64,000 nucleotides of DNA from the NCBI RefSeq assembly GCF_963676685.1, contig NC_092355.1:56455613-56519612 (forward strand), read 5' to 3'. Position 1 is the first letter of the stretch, and every line of letters starts with the position of its first letter. The position numbers were made by a program, and so were the translations under genes. Under the pieces are notes generated by a model. The model searched no databases, had not been told where the DNA came from, and saw only the letters and a program-made list of their open reading frames with translations. This DNA comes from Mytilus edulis (taxonomy: Eukaryota; Mollusca; Bivalvia; Mytilida; Mytilidae). This document shows positions 33,501-45,500 of the stretch, in pieces.

Positions 33501-36500
33501 GCCTTTGGCCTTCATGGATCCAAACAGTGGCCTTTGTTAAAAAGAAACAAATTATTTTTTTCTCCCAAAACTGGAAACAAACTTTTTTTTCCAAAAAAAT
33601 CCATAGCTCCCCCCAGAAAATCAGATGGTTGCTGCCTTATCCACTTTAATTTTTTGTCGGCAAAAAAAACTCAGGTGAGGTCGGCAAATTATATTTTCCC
33701 ACAGGAAACTGAAGATGTTAGACCACATGTACAATAATCTGAGCTGGAAATAACAATCGGTGAGTAGAAATTAACAATATTTTAAAATTTAAAGCATGTC
33801 TATCGAATAATCATGGATCCAAACAGTGGCGGATCCAGAAATTTTCATAAGTGGGGGCCCACTGACTGAACTAAGAGGGGGCCCGCTCCAGTCACGCTTC
33901 AGTGATTCCCTATATAAGCAATCAATTGTTTTCCCAAAAAGGGGGGGCTCGGGCCCCCTGGGCCCCCCTAAATCCGCCTCTGCCACATTTTGAAGGAAAA
34001 ATGTGCACATTTGTCCGCTGTTTGTTCTTCCTATGTAGATATTGAGATACTCTGATAGGCTATGAATCGACGTTCTATATCACCACACTCGTACATAGTT
34101 GCATGTTCCAGGGCAAATATAGGCTTTGAGCTTGTTAAATTTGTGCATCATTGAAAGTCATAAAGGACACCGTCCCCCTCCCACTACTATCTGACTATCA
34201 TGATTATCATGTGTATGTCATTTTATTCCTTATTTATTTTGCATACATCACCCTGAGTGGAATGAAAGAAAGGTCACTCTTGATCTTCATCCTCTTACTG
34301 TTATACTCTAACATGTGGGGCATTGGTAAACTTTTATTGTGTGGGATTGCCTTTTAAGTGACCGATTGGCTGATCCTCATCCCCATCCCCCCTTTCGTGA
34401 AAAAAAAATTTGTCGATATTATAGGGAACCACTCAAGCATGACTGGATCCGCCCCCCTTAGGTCATTCAGCGGGCCCTCTCCCTTATGAAAAGTTCTGGA
34501 TCTGCCACTGTGACCTATTATTCATGTAGTGTACATATTGTACGTTAACATGTACATGTATTGATAACTCTGGTCCTAAATTTGCATGAAATACTTGTCA
34601 ATGGACTTTTTATAACCAACAACCAACCAATCTTCACATGTACGTGTCCATATAAATGTGTTTCTTATACTGGTTTACAAGTCATGCTAGTATTTCCCTG
34701 GTTTTGCTTTATCAGCTGATAGTTTTTCGTTCTATTAAAATGCATTGTGATGTCACAATTTCCATTGAAAAAACATGCATTTACAAAAACATATGATTCG
34801 ATCATAAAATGTTATGAAAATTATTAACTTTAAAATTAAATAGTGACTTATTTAGCAAGTGTGCATTTTCATTCAAATTTTAAATAATTCCCAAATCATG
34901 AAAAAAACCATTAATATATTTGATAATATAAGGCATTGAAAGTGAATAGGTATTAGATAGTTTAAAATAGCATTAATCATCAAAATAAAACAATATTATT
35001 AAATTAATGTTCCTGAAACAATGCAGAGTCATGAACATTTGCCATTTTAACAAAGTTGATTAAAAAAATTGTGCTAATTCAATTAGTAATTGTTTTACCA
35101 TGTACTTAAGGACTCATATATACATATTGAACAAGGGTTTGGGATCTTGCTTACATGTTGAACCCCGCCACATTATATATGTATGTGACTGTCCCAAGTC
35201 AGGAGCCTGTATTTCAGTGGTAATCGTTTGTTTATGTGTTTCCATTAGTTTTCTCGTTTGAATTGTTTTACATTGTCTTATTAGGGCCTTTTATAGCTCA
35301 CTATGCGGTATGGGCTTTGCTCACTGTTGAAGGCCGTACGGTGACCTATAGTTGTTAATGTCTGTGTCAGGGGCAAATCCAGCCATTTTAAACAGGGGGT
35401 CCCAACCCAGGACAAAAAGGAGGGGGTTCCACCCCAGAACCCCCCTGGATCCGCCAATGAGTGTCATGTTGGTCTCTTGTGGACAGTTGTCTCATTGGCA
35501 ATCATACCACATCTTCTTTTTTATATTATATAGGTTGTTGCCTCTTTTCTCAAAAATTACAATGAATAAAATATCTATAAGAATTTCATCATGTTAATTG
35601 CTACATTGTTTTAAATTAAAAATAAATTTTAAAAAAAAACACATTAAAAGTGCAAAGTTGGCATCATAATTTTATTCTTTTTAGATTTAACATAGAATAT
35701 TAATCACTATAATTTGAAATACTTTGAACCTTAACTATATATTTTCATGTAAAATCTTTATATACATTGTGCCCTGTTAGCATGGTTTTTCAAAATTCAT
35801 TTATGCCATACATGTTATCTTACTGAAAAGTAGTAACATACAATGGTCTTTTATTCCACGATGATTTAAGGACTTTCTAATCATGAGTCATATTTTTTGA
35901 CACGTGTTCAATTGTGTTTTGGTTATTTTGTTGTTGCCTAACCGTTGGGGTGATGCATCATTGATACATATATCCCACATCTCCTCTGATCATGTGCATT
36001 CACAACTGACTGCAGTTTTTTTGCATTTTCTACATAATTATTTTATGTTAACATTCAATATGTCAGGAAAACATACCAAAAAAATCTATCTGTATGCATA
36101 TTTTTTATGTTAACATGGTATAAACTTTTTTAAAGTATTTTATAAAGCTCAAAATATTTCTTATAGATGTAGTATTATCAAGTAAGTTGTCATACACTTT
36201 TCTGTGTTAACTGCATTGTATGTACATGTCTACTAATTTAGTCATTTTTTTTAATTCAAATTCAAAATAAATTTATTAAAATATTTGTATTTACTGAACA
36301 TGACCATGCAAATGTGACATTAAAATAGGTAATAATCAGGATGTTAACACTGGATAGGTAGTATAAATAATCAGAAATTTTTATATACATGGTGTAGCTA
36401 ATATACAAATTAAGACACAATAGCTTATTTCCTTGGGGATGAAATTTAATCTGTAATTAAATATATTATAAAGGTATTTTGAAGATGATTTTATAATGAT

Positions 36501-39500
36501 GTTCACAAATTATCATGATTATAATTGTCCTCTTCAAAATAATGATAATTTTTTCAAAACAAATTATAATCTAAGAAAAAAATATGAAACCACAGGATAT
36601 ACTATTATTTTGGATATAAAAATGCATATTTTAAAAGTTATCTGAATATTGATTAATTAAAAAAATAGGATAAATGACCAAATTAAATAAAGAAAGTGTT
36701 GTCTGAGCTTCAAAGCATTATTAAATGCAAACTGTAATAAGTTAAAAGTATACAGGGTAGCACAAAAGATGTAAAATTTATTAAACCCAAGGATTTTAAA
36801 ACAGTAACTAGGAGGGTTAAGTTTTGGAACAATACATGTATACTGAGACTACTATAACACTTATAGTAGTCTCAGATGTATATTTATATCACAAAGGTTT
36901 ATTCATTATATGCACTGGACAAAGTGAAAGTCAATAGCATCTATATAGTAACAGTGCATTTATTTATTTATGTTATTTTTTTCATTCCTTAAACTTTTCT
37001 TTGTCATGTTTGTACATTGTTTGTAGTATCAATATATTTCATATTAACATGAACAAAAGAAATAACTTCTTGTGTTTAAGAGAGGAATGACTATGTCCAT
37101 GATGTCTGACTTTAAAGAATTGATGACAAAAAGGATGGTGTGAGCCTCAATTAGACAGTAACCCTTCAATGAAAGTATAGTCACATTTAAAAAATCATTA
37201 ATGTAGGGAAAAAGACAACACCATATATATATATATATATATATATACATCTCGTCTAAACATCAACCCAACAATGTTAGATCTGTAAATTTGCTTTCGC
37301 AATTTTTTGGTTCTTCCCTCGCCGGGATTCGAACCCATGAAGAACCAAAAATTTGCGAAAGCAAATTTACAGATCTAACATTGTTGGGTTGATGTTTAGA
37401 CGAGTTGTATATACATTATGTACACAGCCATGTATCACCATCATTGATGGCGATCCGATGGATACATCTGTTGTAGGGTTGTCACTGACTCAGACGTACT
37501 TATAAATATAATTATTTTCTGTGACTGTATCTTACATTAATTTGTAGGATCCTTTACTATAGGTAATTTAGCTGATCTGTAACAATAACATCTTCATGCC
37601 TTATATATCATGTACTGCAGTACGCCGCTAGATTAAAACTACCGTGGAAAGGTAACACACGACCAGCGAAAGCTCTATTTTAAAGAGCCCAGGTGGTCGT
37701 GTGGTCTAGCGGGACGGCTGCAGTGCAGGCGATTTGGTGTCACGATATCACAGTAGCATGGGTTCGAATCCCGGCGAGGGAAGAACCAAAAATTTGCGAA
37801 AGCAAATTTACAGATCTAACATTGTTGGGTTGATGTTTAGACGAGTTGTATATACATTATGTACACAGCCATGTATCACCATCATTGATGGCGATCCGAT
37901 GGATACATCTGTTGTAGGGTTGTCACTGACTCAGACGTACTTATAAATATAATTATTTTCTGTGACTGTATCTTACATTAATTTGTAGGATCCTTTACTA
38001 TAGGTAATTTAGCTGATCTGTAACAATAACATCTTCATGCCTTATATATCATGTACTGCAGTACGCCGCTAGATTAAAACTGACGTGGAAAGGTAACACA
38101 CGGCCAGCGAAATCTCTACATTAAAGAGCCCAGGTGGTCGTGTGGTCTAGCGGGACGGCTGCAGTGCAGGCGATTTGGTGTCACAATATCACAGTAGCAT
38201 GGGTTCGAATCCCGGCGAGGGAAGAACCAAAAATTTGCGAAAGCAAATTTACAGATCTAACATTGTTGGGTTGATGTTTAGACGAGTTGTATATACATTA
38301 TGTACACAGCCATGTATCACCATCATTGATGGCGATCCGATGGATACATCTGTTGTAGGGTTGTCACTGACTCAGACGTACTTATATATATATACATGAT
38401 ATATAGAATTTAGACCCCTTAAAAGATTTATTTTTCTTGTTAATAGGGACTTGAAAATAGAATTGTATAAGTGCTAAAAAAAAATGTTTTTGTCTTACAA
38501 CACATCGAATGGATTTTTGACCAATGATGTTGAACAGTAATGGGGATTTCAAAACTCACCCTGTGTGACCGAACACTTATTCTTATTGGAGTTATCTCCC
38601 CGCATCCCCTTTTTCTTGTTATCGCTATATCTCTAAAACCGTAAAAGATTTTAGCAAACTGTTTTCACCAAATTGTTCGTCTACTCTTAAGAATGATTTG
38701 TTTATTTTGTCTTTAGTGATCAGAAGACATATTATGGGAGTTATTTCCCTTTGAAAATTTAAGATAGACAATTTGTTGGATAAATTCATACGTTATAAGT
38801 CGTAGAGGCTTAGTCTTTTGATATGAAGTCCTTGGTCCATTTGGCGAAAATTGAGGTCAAGGTCAAAGGTCAAGGTCATGTTATAAATTTAGAATTTTGC
38901 TTGTTATCGTTATTCCAAAGAAACTGTGACAGTAAATGATATGATATATTTGCCAAATAACTGTTTACAAAAAAGCGCAACTTCAACCTTTTTAAGACGA
39001 AGAGTTTTGGTTAACCTTCATAGGAGTTTTCTCCCCTTATGTATTTGAAATCAGTATTTCTCCACAACCATACAAGTGATTGACCTGGGATCTTTTGATT
39101 TGAGATCACCGAAAAATGACCTCAAAATTGAGATCAAGGTCAAAGGTCACATGGACGTTCTAGATTTTGACCTTTGCTTTTTTTTGTAGAATCATACTGA
39201 GTATGTATTGGTTTGACCATGATTCCCAATTAGAAAATGAAGCCTGCTAAATGTGCACTTTGATGCATAGGAAATATAGATGTCACCGAGTCACTCTTAT
39301 AGCTGCAAATTGTGAAACAATGGATTAATTCATTATTTATGCTAGTTATCTATTGTTTTTGGAAATAATGAACATGATGAATAGGGCGTGCAGCATCATT
39401 CCATAATGATGATGTGATATTCTGATTCAATTGGACAAGAAGAAAATTGTGCCTTGTACAAATAAAAAACTTACAAATTGTATTAAAGGAGGACCACATT

Positions 39501-42500
39501 ACTGGATGACTAAATACCTTGGATAATCATGATAATTATTAATTTGCTATCATAGCAATAGTGAATTTGGAATAACAAAATATAGTAGTTGCAGTGTATA
39601 TTAATAGTTCAATCATACATGTACATTGTTTCTGAATTCCGTGAATACCCAGGATAATTATTCATTTGAAATAGCAATTTGAAATAATGAAAATTCATAG
39701 TTTCAGTGAATACTAATATTTATAGTGCAATATATCTGAATTCATGAATACTTTTTATTAGTGGATAATCAGTGATTTTAATATAATAACAATATGGATA
39801 ATGTGAATTTCTAGTTTCAGTGAAATTTATAAAACAGTACATGTACATGATGTATATCGCATCTGAAGTTTATGTTGGCATTGCAATTGTTAACTACCGC
39901 CAGCATGTCCAGGGTGTGTAAAACCACCCATGAGGGTCTCGTGCAGTCGGTGTCAATTGTTTAGTCTCAAATGACTGCTTGCTGTACTTAAATTAAGTCT
40001 GAATTAGAATTAAATAAAAATCTTAATTAGTGGCCAAGTACTTGAAACAAATAAACCATGCATGTACGTTAAAGTGTAATTTTATTATCCCTCCTGCAAC
40101 AAAAGTTGAAATAAATGTATGCAAGAAATAGGTAACTGTTTGAAAAAAAAATATTACTGTTTGAACAGTCACAGTGAAATACACTCTAAGTCTTACATGT
40201 ATAACATGTATATTAATTGAGTTGTTGATAAATTTATTTGGTATATATAAATATACATGGATATATAGGTATCTTGAAAGGTCTACATTGTACATGTCTG
40301 ATTGTCTGTCAGGCAGGATTGGCCTGATCTTGACTTCATTTCATGGATCAGTGATTAAGGTTACTTCAGTTACATGTAATTTGTCAAGTTTTTTGTTGTT
40401 CACACATGTTAAATACTACAAGCAGTAGGAATCTTTAATAGTTGCCATCCGGGATGAAAAGAGTCACTGAATCTTTGACTGAGACTGGACAATGAAAGTA
40501 ACTTCTATATAGAATACGGTCAGAATTTTGCCATTCAGCAGGCAAAGAAGCAGGATATAATGTCACCAATATTTGTGAAAAATTATACATCCCGCACAAC
40601 CAAACGTACGTCAAACTTCGGCAAGGGTTTACTGTCAGTCAGAAGAAAACCAAAATGACCACATTTCTGTTCCCACTTGCATTTTATATTAAAAACCAAA
40701 ACTATCTGCACCTTTTCCATAAAAGGACTAAAAAACGGGTAATGCAATCGATCAAGGTCCGTTTTCAGTCCGTCCTTCTTTTAAAGTGAGTCCAACATTT
40801 TTTTATGGTTTAATTTTTTTCTAAGGTGTATATATTCAAAATAATGGACCCATTTGCCTAATTTATAAATGTGACCATTTTAAAATTTCCATTACTGTAC
40901 TGTCATAGATATAGGAAGATGCAGTGTGTGTGTGTCAAAGTGACAACTCTCCATTCAAATAAAAATTTATAAAAGTAAACCAGTATAGGTCAATGTAAAG
41001 CCTTCAACACGGAGCCTCGGCTCACACCGAACAAAAAACTATAAAGGGACTCAAAATATTATCTGTACATCTAGTAAAATTGTTAGTTTAAATAATATAT
41101 CACTATTGGACAAGCATTTATATAGTTTGAATTTGAAAAATTGAAATGGGAAAAATATTTTGGATAAACGTTAGTACGACATATGATCAACTGAAACCAC
41201 ATAAGAGAATTCGATGTCAAACTATGTACGAGTGTGGTGATATAGAACGTCGATTCATAGCCTATCAGAGTATCTCAATATCTACATAGGAAGAACAAAC
41301 AGCGGACAAATGTGCACATTTTTCCTTCAAAATGTGACAGAGGCGGATTTAGGAGGGAAGTCCAGGGGCCCGGGCCCCCCTTTTCTGCAAAAAATTATGG
41401 TTGATTATATAGGGAATCACTGAGACATGACCGAAGCGGGGCCCCTCTTAGGCAGTCAGTGGGTCCCCACTAATGAAAATTTCTAGATCCGCCACTGAAT
41501 AAGACCGGAGTCTAAAGAATACAACAAGTTATAAACCGCGATGTGAATAAATAAACGAAAATTTTATTTCCCTGTCTGAAACAATGCGAGTTTTCTTGTT
41601 TTGAACATTTGAACTTTCACTGGCGCTAGTTATTTTGTCGGGTCTTGCAATTGTACAGTACGTCGATCTGCTAGTATCTATAAATACTTTTTTTTACGAA
41701 ATATGTATGGTAAATTGGTTGCGAAAAATCCGGTGAAACTATGAATTTTTCTCGGAGTGATAATATTTTTTACCTCAATCATGAATGCTGAAGTGCTATT
41801 TGTATGTATCATGTGTATCAATTACATTTGAACTTCAAATAGACCATTCGGTTCAATATACAGTAAAAAGTCGAGTTAATATTGAACTATCTAAAAATAA
41901 TATACGGTTATATATATGTGCCCCTTTAATAGCAGATATATGTGCCCCTTTAATAGCAGATTTATTTCTATATTGCTATGAATCTCAGTTTATGACCAAA
42001 CTCAGTAAAGACCCATCATTGTTACATTTGGTTGATACATTCAAAAATACCTACCGTTATCTGGATGATATTTTTTCGTTGAATAATCCAGAGTTTTCTA
42101 AATATACTTCAGAAATTTACCCAAACGAACTTACTTTAACTAAATCTAACATAAACAGCAGCAGTTGTCCTTTTCTAGATTTAGACATTTCAATTTCAAA
42201 CGGGATACTTCACACTAAAATTTACGACAAAAGAGACGATTTTTCATTTCCTATTGTTAATTTTCCTTTTTTAGACGGCGATGTGCCTTTGGCTCCATCA
42301 TACGGTGTTTATATATCGCAACTCGTTCGGTTTGCCCGTGTGAGTTCTGATGTCATAGATTTTAACGAACGTAATCAATGCATCACTGGTAAATTGTTGT
42401 GTCAGGGATTTCGATACCATAAATTACTTAAAACTTTTACTAAATTCTTTCATAGATACAAAGATTTGATTGGTAAATTTGGCTATACCTGTAGAAAGCT

Positions 42501-45500
42501 TATTAAAAATGGTATTTCACATCCTAAATTTTATGGTAATATTGTACTTAAAGCGAGGAAATCACTATGTGATCCTTGTAAACTCATCGAACCTTTAAAC
42601 AAACTTATAAGTAAGGGTTATCGTACCAATATTGTAATAAGATCTCTGAATATAGTTCACATTAAATTTCATTATCTTTTGAGGCGAGATGTATAGAGAC
42701 ACAGACACGTTAACTTTTATTTCTATAGAAGTCGCTCTTCACTTTATTACTACCTGTCGATACATTTATTTTTGGCATTGCACAAGTCATGTCTTCTTTG
42801 ACTATTAATGAAGTTAAAATACTTAATCCCTGTGATGTGTTTTAGTCGATTTTAGTCTCTGATGCATGATTTTTTATTATTAATTGGTTTTGGCTTTTAA
42901 CTAGCTGTCAGTAACTGCGAGTACTCTCAAATCGTATTTTCTTGTTAATTCGACCTGTTGATACTGTTTATAATGCTTTTTTGTTATTTTTTATTTATGT
43001 GGATCTTCTCTGTACACCAGCTTTGATTATTTGTAATATCTTCAATTTTTCACTTATTCTTACAATATTTGTATAAACTTCAAGATTATAAAAAACCGTT
43101 TTTTTTCTAAAGTGAACATTGATTGGTTAAATATTTCTCAGTCATGTCCTATGTTTGAATTTGTTTGTTAGCTTTTTGGTCATGAATGTTTGTCTCTAAT
43201 ATTTAATTAACTGTGCATTTGTATTCAGATATCGCAGATCAAATTTATTCGTTCATTGTTTAATCATACGTTTTTTTGATTGAGTTAAGTCTGCCAATTG
43301 ATATTTTATCGTATGTTTTTTCTTTGTTGTGATGTTATGCTATTGTTTCAGAAAAAGGGAGAAGGTTTGGATCCATTAAAACGTTTAATCCCGCTGCAAA
43401 TGTTTGCACCTGTCCTAAGTCAGGAATCTGATGTACAGTAGTTGTCGTTTGTTTATGTAATATATACGTGTTTCTCGTTTCTCGTTTTGTTTATATAGAT
43501 TAGACCGTGGGTTTTCCTGTTTGAATGGTTTTACACTAGTAATTTTGGGGCCCTTTATAGCTTGTTGTTCGGTGTGAGCCAAGGCTCCGTGTTGAAGGCC
43601 GTACTTTAACCTATAATGGTTTACTTTTTAAATTGTTATTTGTATGGAGAGTTGTCTCATTGGCACTCACACCACATCTTCCTATATCTATATAAAATTA
43701 AAAACCAATTGTTCAGAGAACAATTGAAGGTCTTTCCACCAAAACAATGTATTTTAATATGAAAGGTGTAAAAATAGGTTTAAAATGTCATTTCAATCGT
43801 CAAATGATAGCTTATTGTACGCTGATTCCAAAAATATATGGTTTCTAAACAATATTTTTTTAGATAAGGGAGATAATTTCTTACTTCCGGTTTGAAAAAC
43901 TCTATTTCCGATAATATTTGACTATTTACTTGACACTGATTCCAAAAATATCTTGTTTTTTATACTTTTATGTAATAAAGTACAATAAATAGCTACTTCC
44001 GGTTTACACAAGGTCACTTCCGGTTGTTTTTTTAAGTTTAAATGGTTTGATACCGTTTGTCAAAAAGTCTCATGACTTTATTATGTATACAGATGGGGTA
44101 AAAGCAAAGGTCAAAATCTAGAACGTCAAATTAAGCTATGACCTTGTGATCAATTTCAAGGTCATTAACCAAGAACCTCAAATCAAAAGACCATAGGTCT
44201 TAATTATGTTTAGTTAATGAGTTATATCACCATACGCGTATTTTTAAATACCAAAGGGGAGAAAACTCCCTTTCACATTCAACGTACCCTTGCAATCAAA
44301 ATTTACGTGTTACGACATGTCACAACAAACGATTTAGAAAAAATAATTTGTCGATATCTTAAACGTTTTTTGGAAATGAGTGGAAATGAGCCTTATTCAA
44401 AAATTAGAATATGACCTTGACCTTTGACCTTGACCTAATTTTCATTTTTTTGGACCAAGGACCTCAAATCAAAAGATCCTAGGTCTCTATCAATTATGGT
44501 TTACCAGTTAGAAATGCAATTCACTTATATCAAATGAATAAGGGGAAATAACTCTCGTATGGAGCATTCATATCACTTCGGTCAAAATAGGACAAATCAT
44601 GCAAAGGATATAACGAGTAATTTTGTAAAATAAATTTGTCATAATATTTTACGTTTGCGAAGGAGTTGCGCTCACAAGGAAAACAGTGTTTGGGGAGATT
44701 ACTCCTACAAAGAAAAGTTTTCGGTTACGCAGGGTAAATTTCAAAAGCGCATCAATTGTTCGATATCATATACCAAATATCTAAGCGACATATTGCAAAA
44801 CAAATGTTTATCGCAAGAACAAAATTAGGCAGAAGAAAAAAAAAAAAAATTCAGAGAACAATTGAAGGTCTTTCCATCCTTTTTGATATGAAAAGTTGTG
44901 AAACTAAGTTTAAAATGTCATTTCAATTGTCAAATGATAGCTCCTAGTTAGCTGATTCCAAAAATATATTGTTTCCATACATTTTTTTTTAAATAAGGGA
45001 GATAATTTGTTACTTCCGGTTTGAAAAATGTTACTTCCGATTATATTTAAATATTTACTTGAAACCGATTCCAAAAATATCTGGTTCTATATACTTTTAT
45101 ATTAATAAAGTACAAAAAATAGCTACTTCCGGTTTACAAAAGGTCACTTCCGGTTGTTTTTTTTCAAGGTTAAATGGCTTGATACCTTTTTCTAAAAGTT
45201 GTATATCTTTATCATGTATACATATAGAATAAAAGCAAAGGTCAAAATATAGAACGTCAAATTAAGCTATGACCTTGAGATCAATTTCAAGGTCATAAAC
45301 CAAGGACCTCAAATCAAAAGACCATAGGTCTTAATTATATTTAGTTAATGAGTTATATCACCAAACGCGTATTTTTTAATACAAGAGGGGAGAAAACTCC
45401 CTTTCACATTCAACGTACGCTTGCAATCAAAATTTACATCTTACGACATGTCGCAACTAACAATTTAGTAAAAATAATTTGTTGATATCTTATACAGTCT

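Larger units (their letters stand above)
37247..38395 (+). mobile_element. tandem tRNA-derived SINE cluster, 441-bp unit
   Basis: The anchor cgagttgtat occurs at 37401, 37842 and 38283, giving an exact 441-bp period and 2.2 nearly identical copies. Each full unit contains a pol III promoter pair: A-box-like tggtctagcgg and B-box ggttcgaatcc. At the left end a partial copy (37247-37340) faces the array head to head, forming a long hairpin around 37342. Open frames here repeat with the unit and are not genes. Confidence 0.75.

Noticed and set aside
33789..34010. 73-codon frame rich in Gly/Pro
   Set aside because: It lies within the G/C-rich MITE body; the composition explains it.
37690..37785. 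Functional tRNA gene
   Set aside because: A and B boxes are present, but acceptor and anticodon stems do not form, and the unit is tandemly repeated as a SINE.
37734..38399. Two nearly identical 70-74 codon frames
   Set aside because: They lie in the 441-bp SINE unit and repeat with it; no start context or family.
40023..40428. Open frames of 84-90 codons on both strands
   Set aside because: AT-rich, hydrophobic by base composition, mutually overlapping, no motif.
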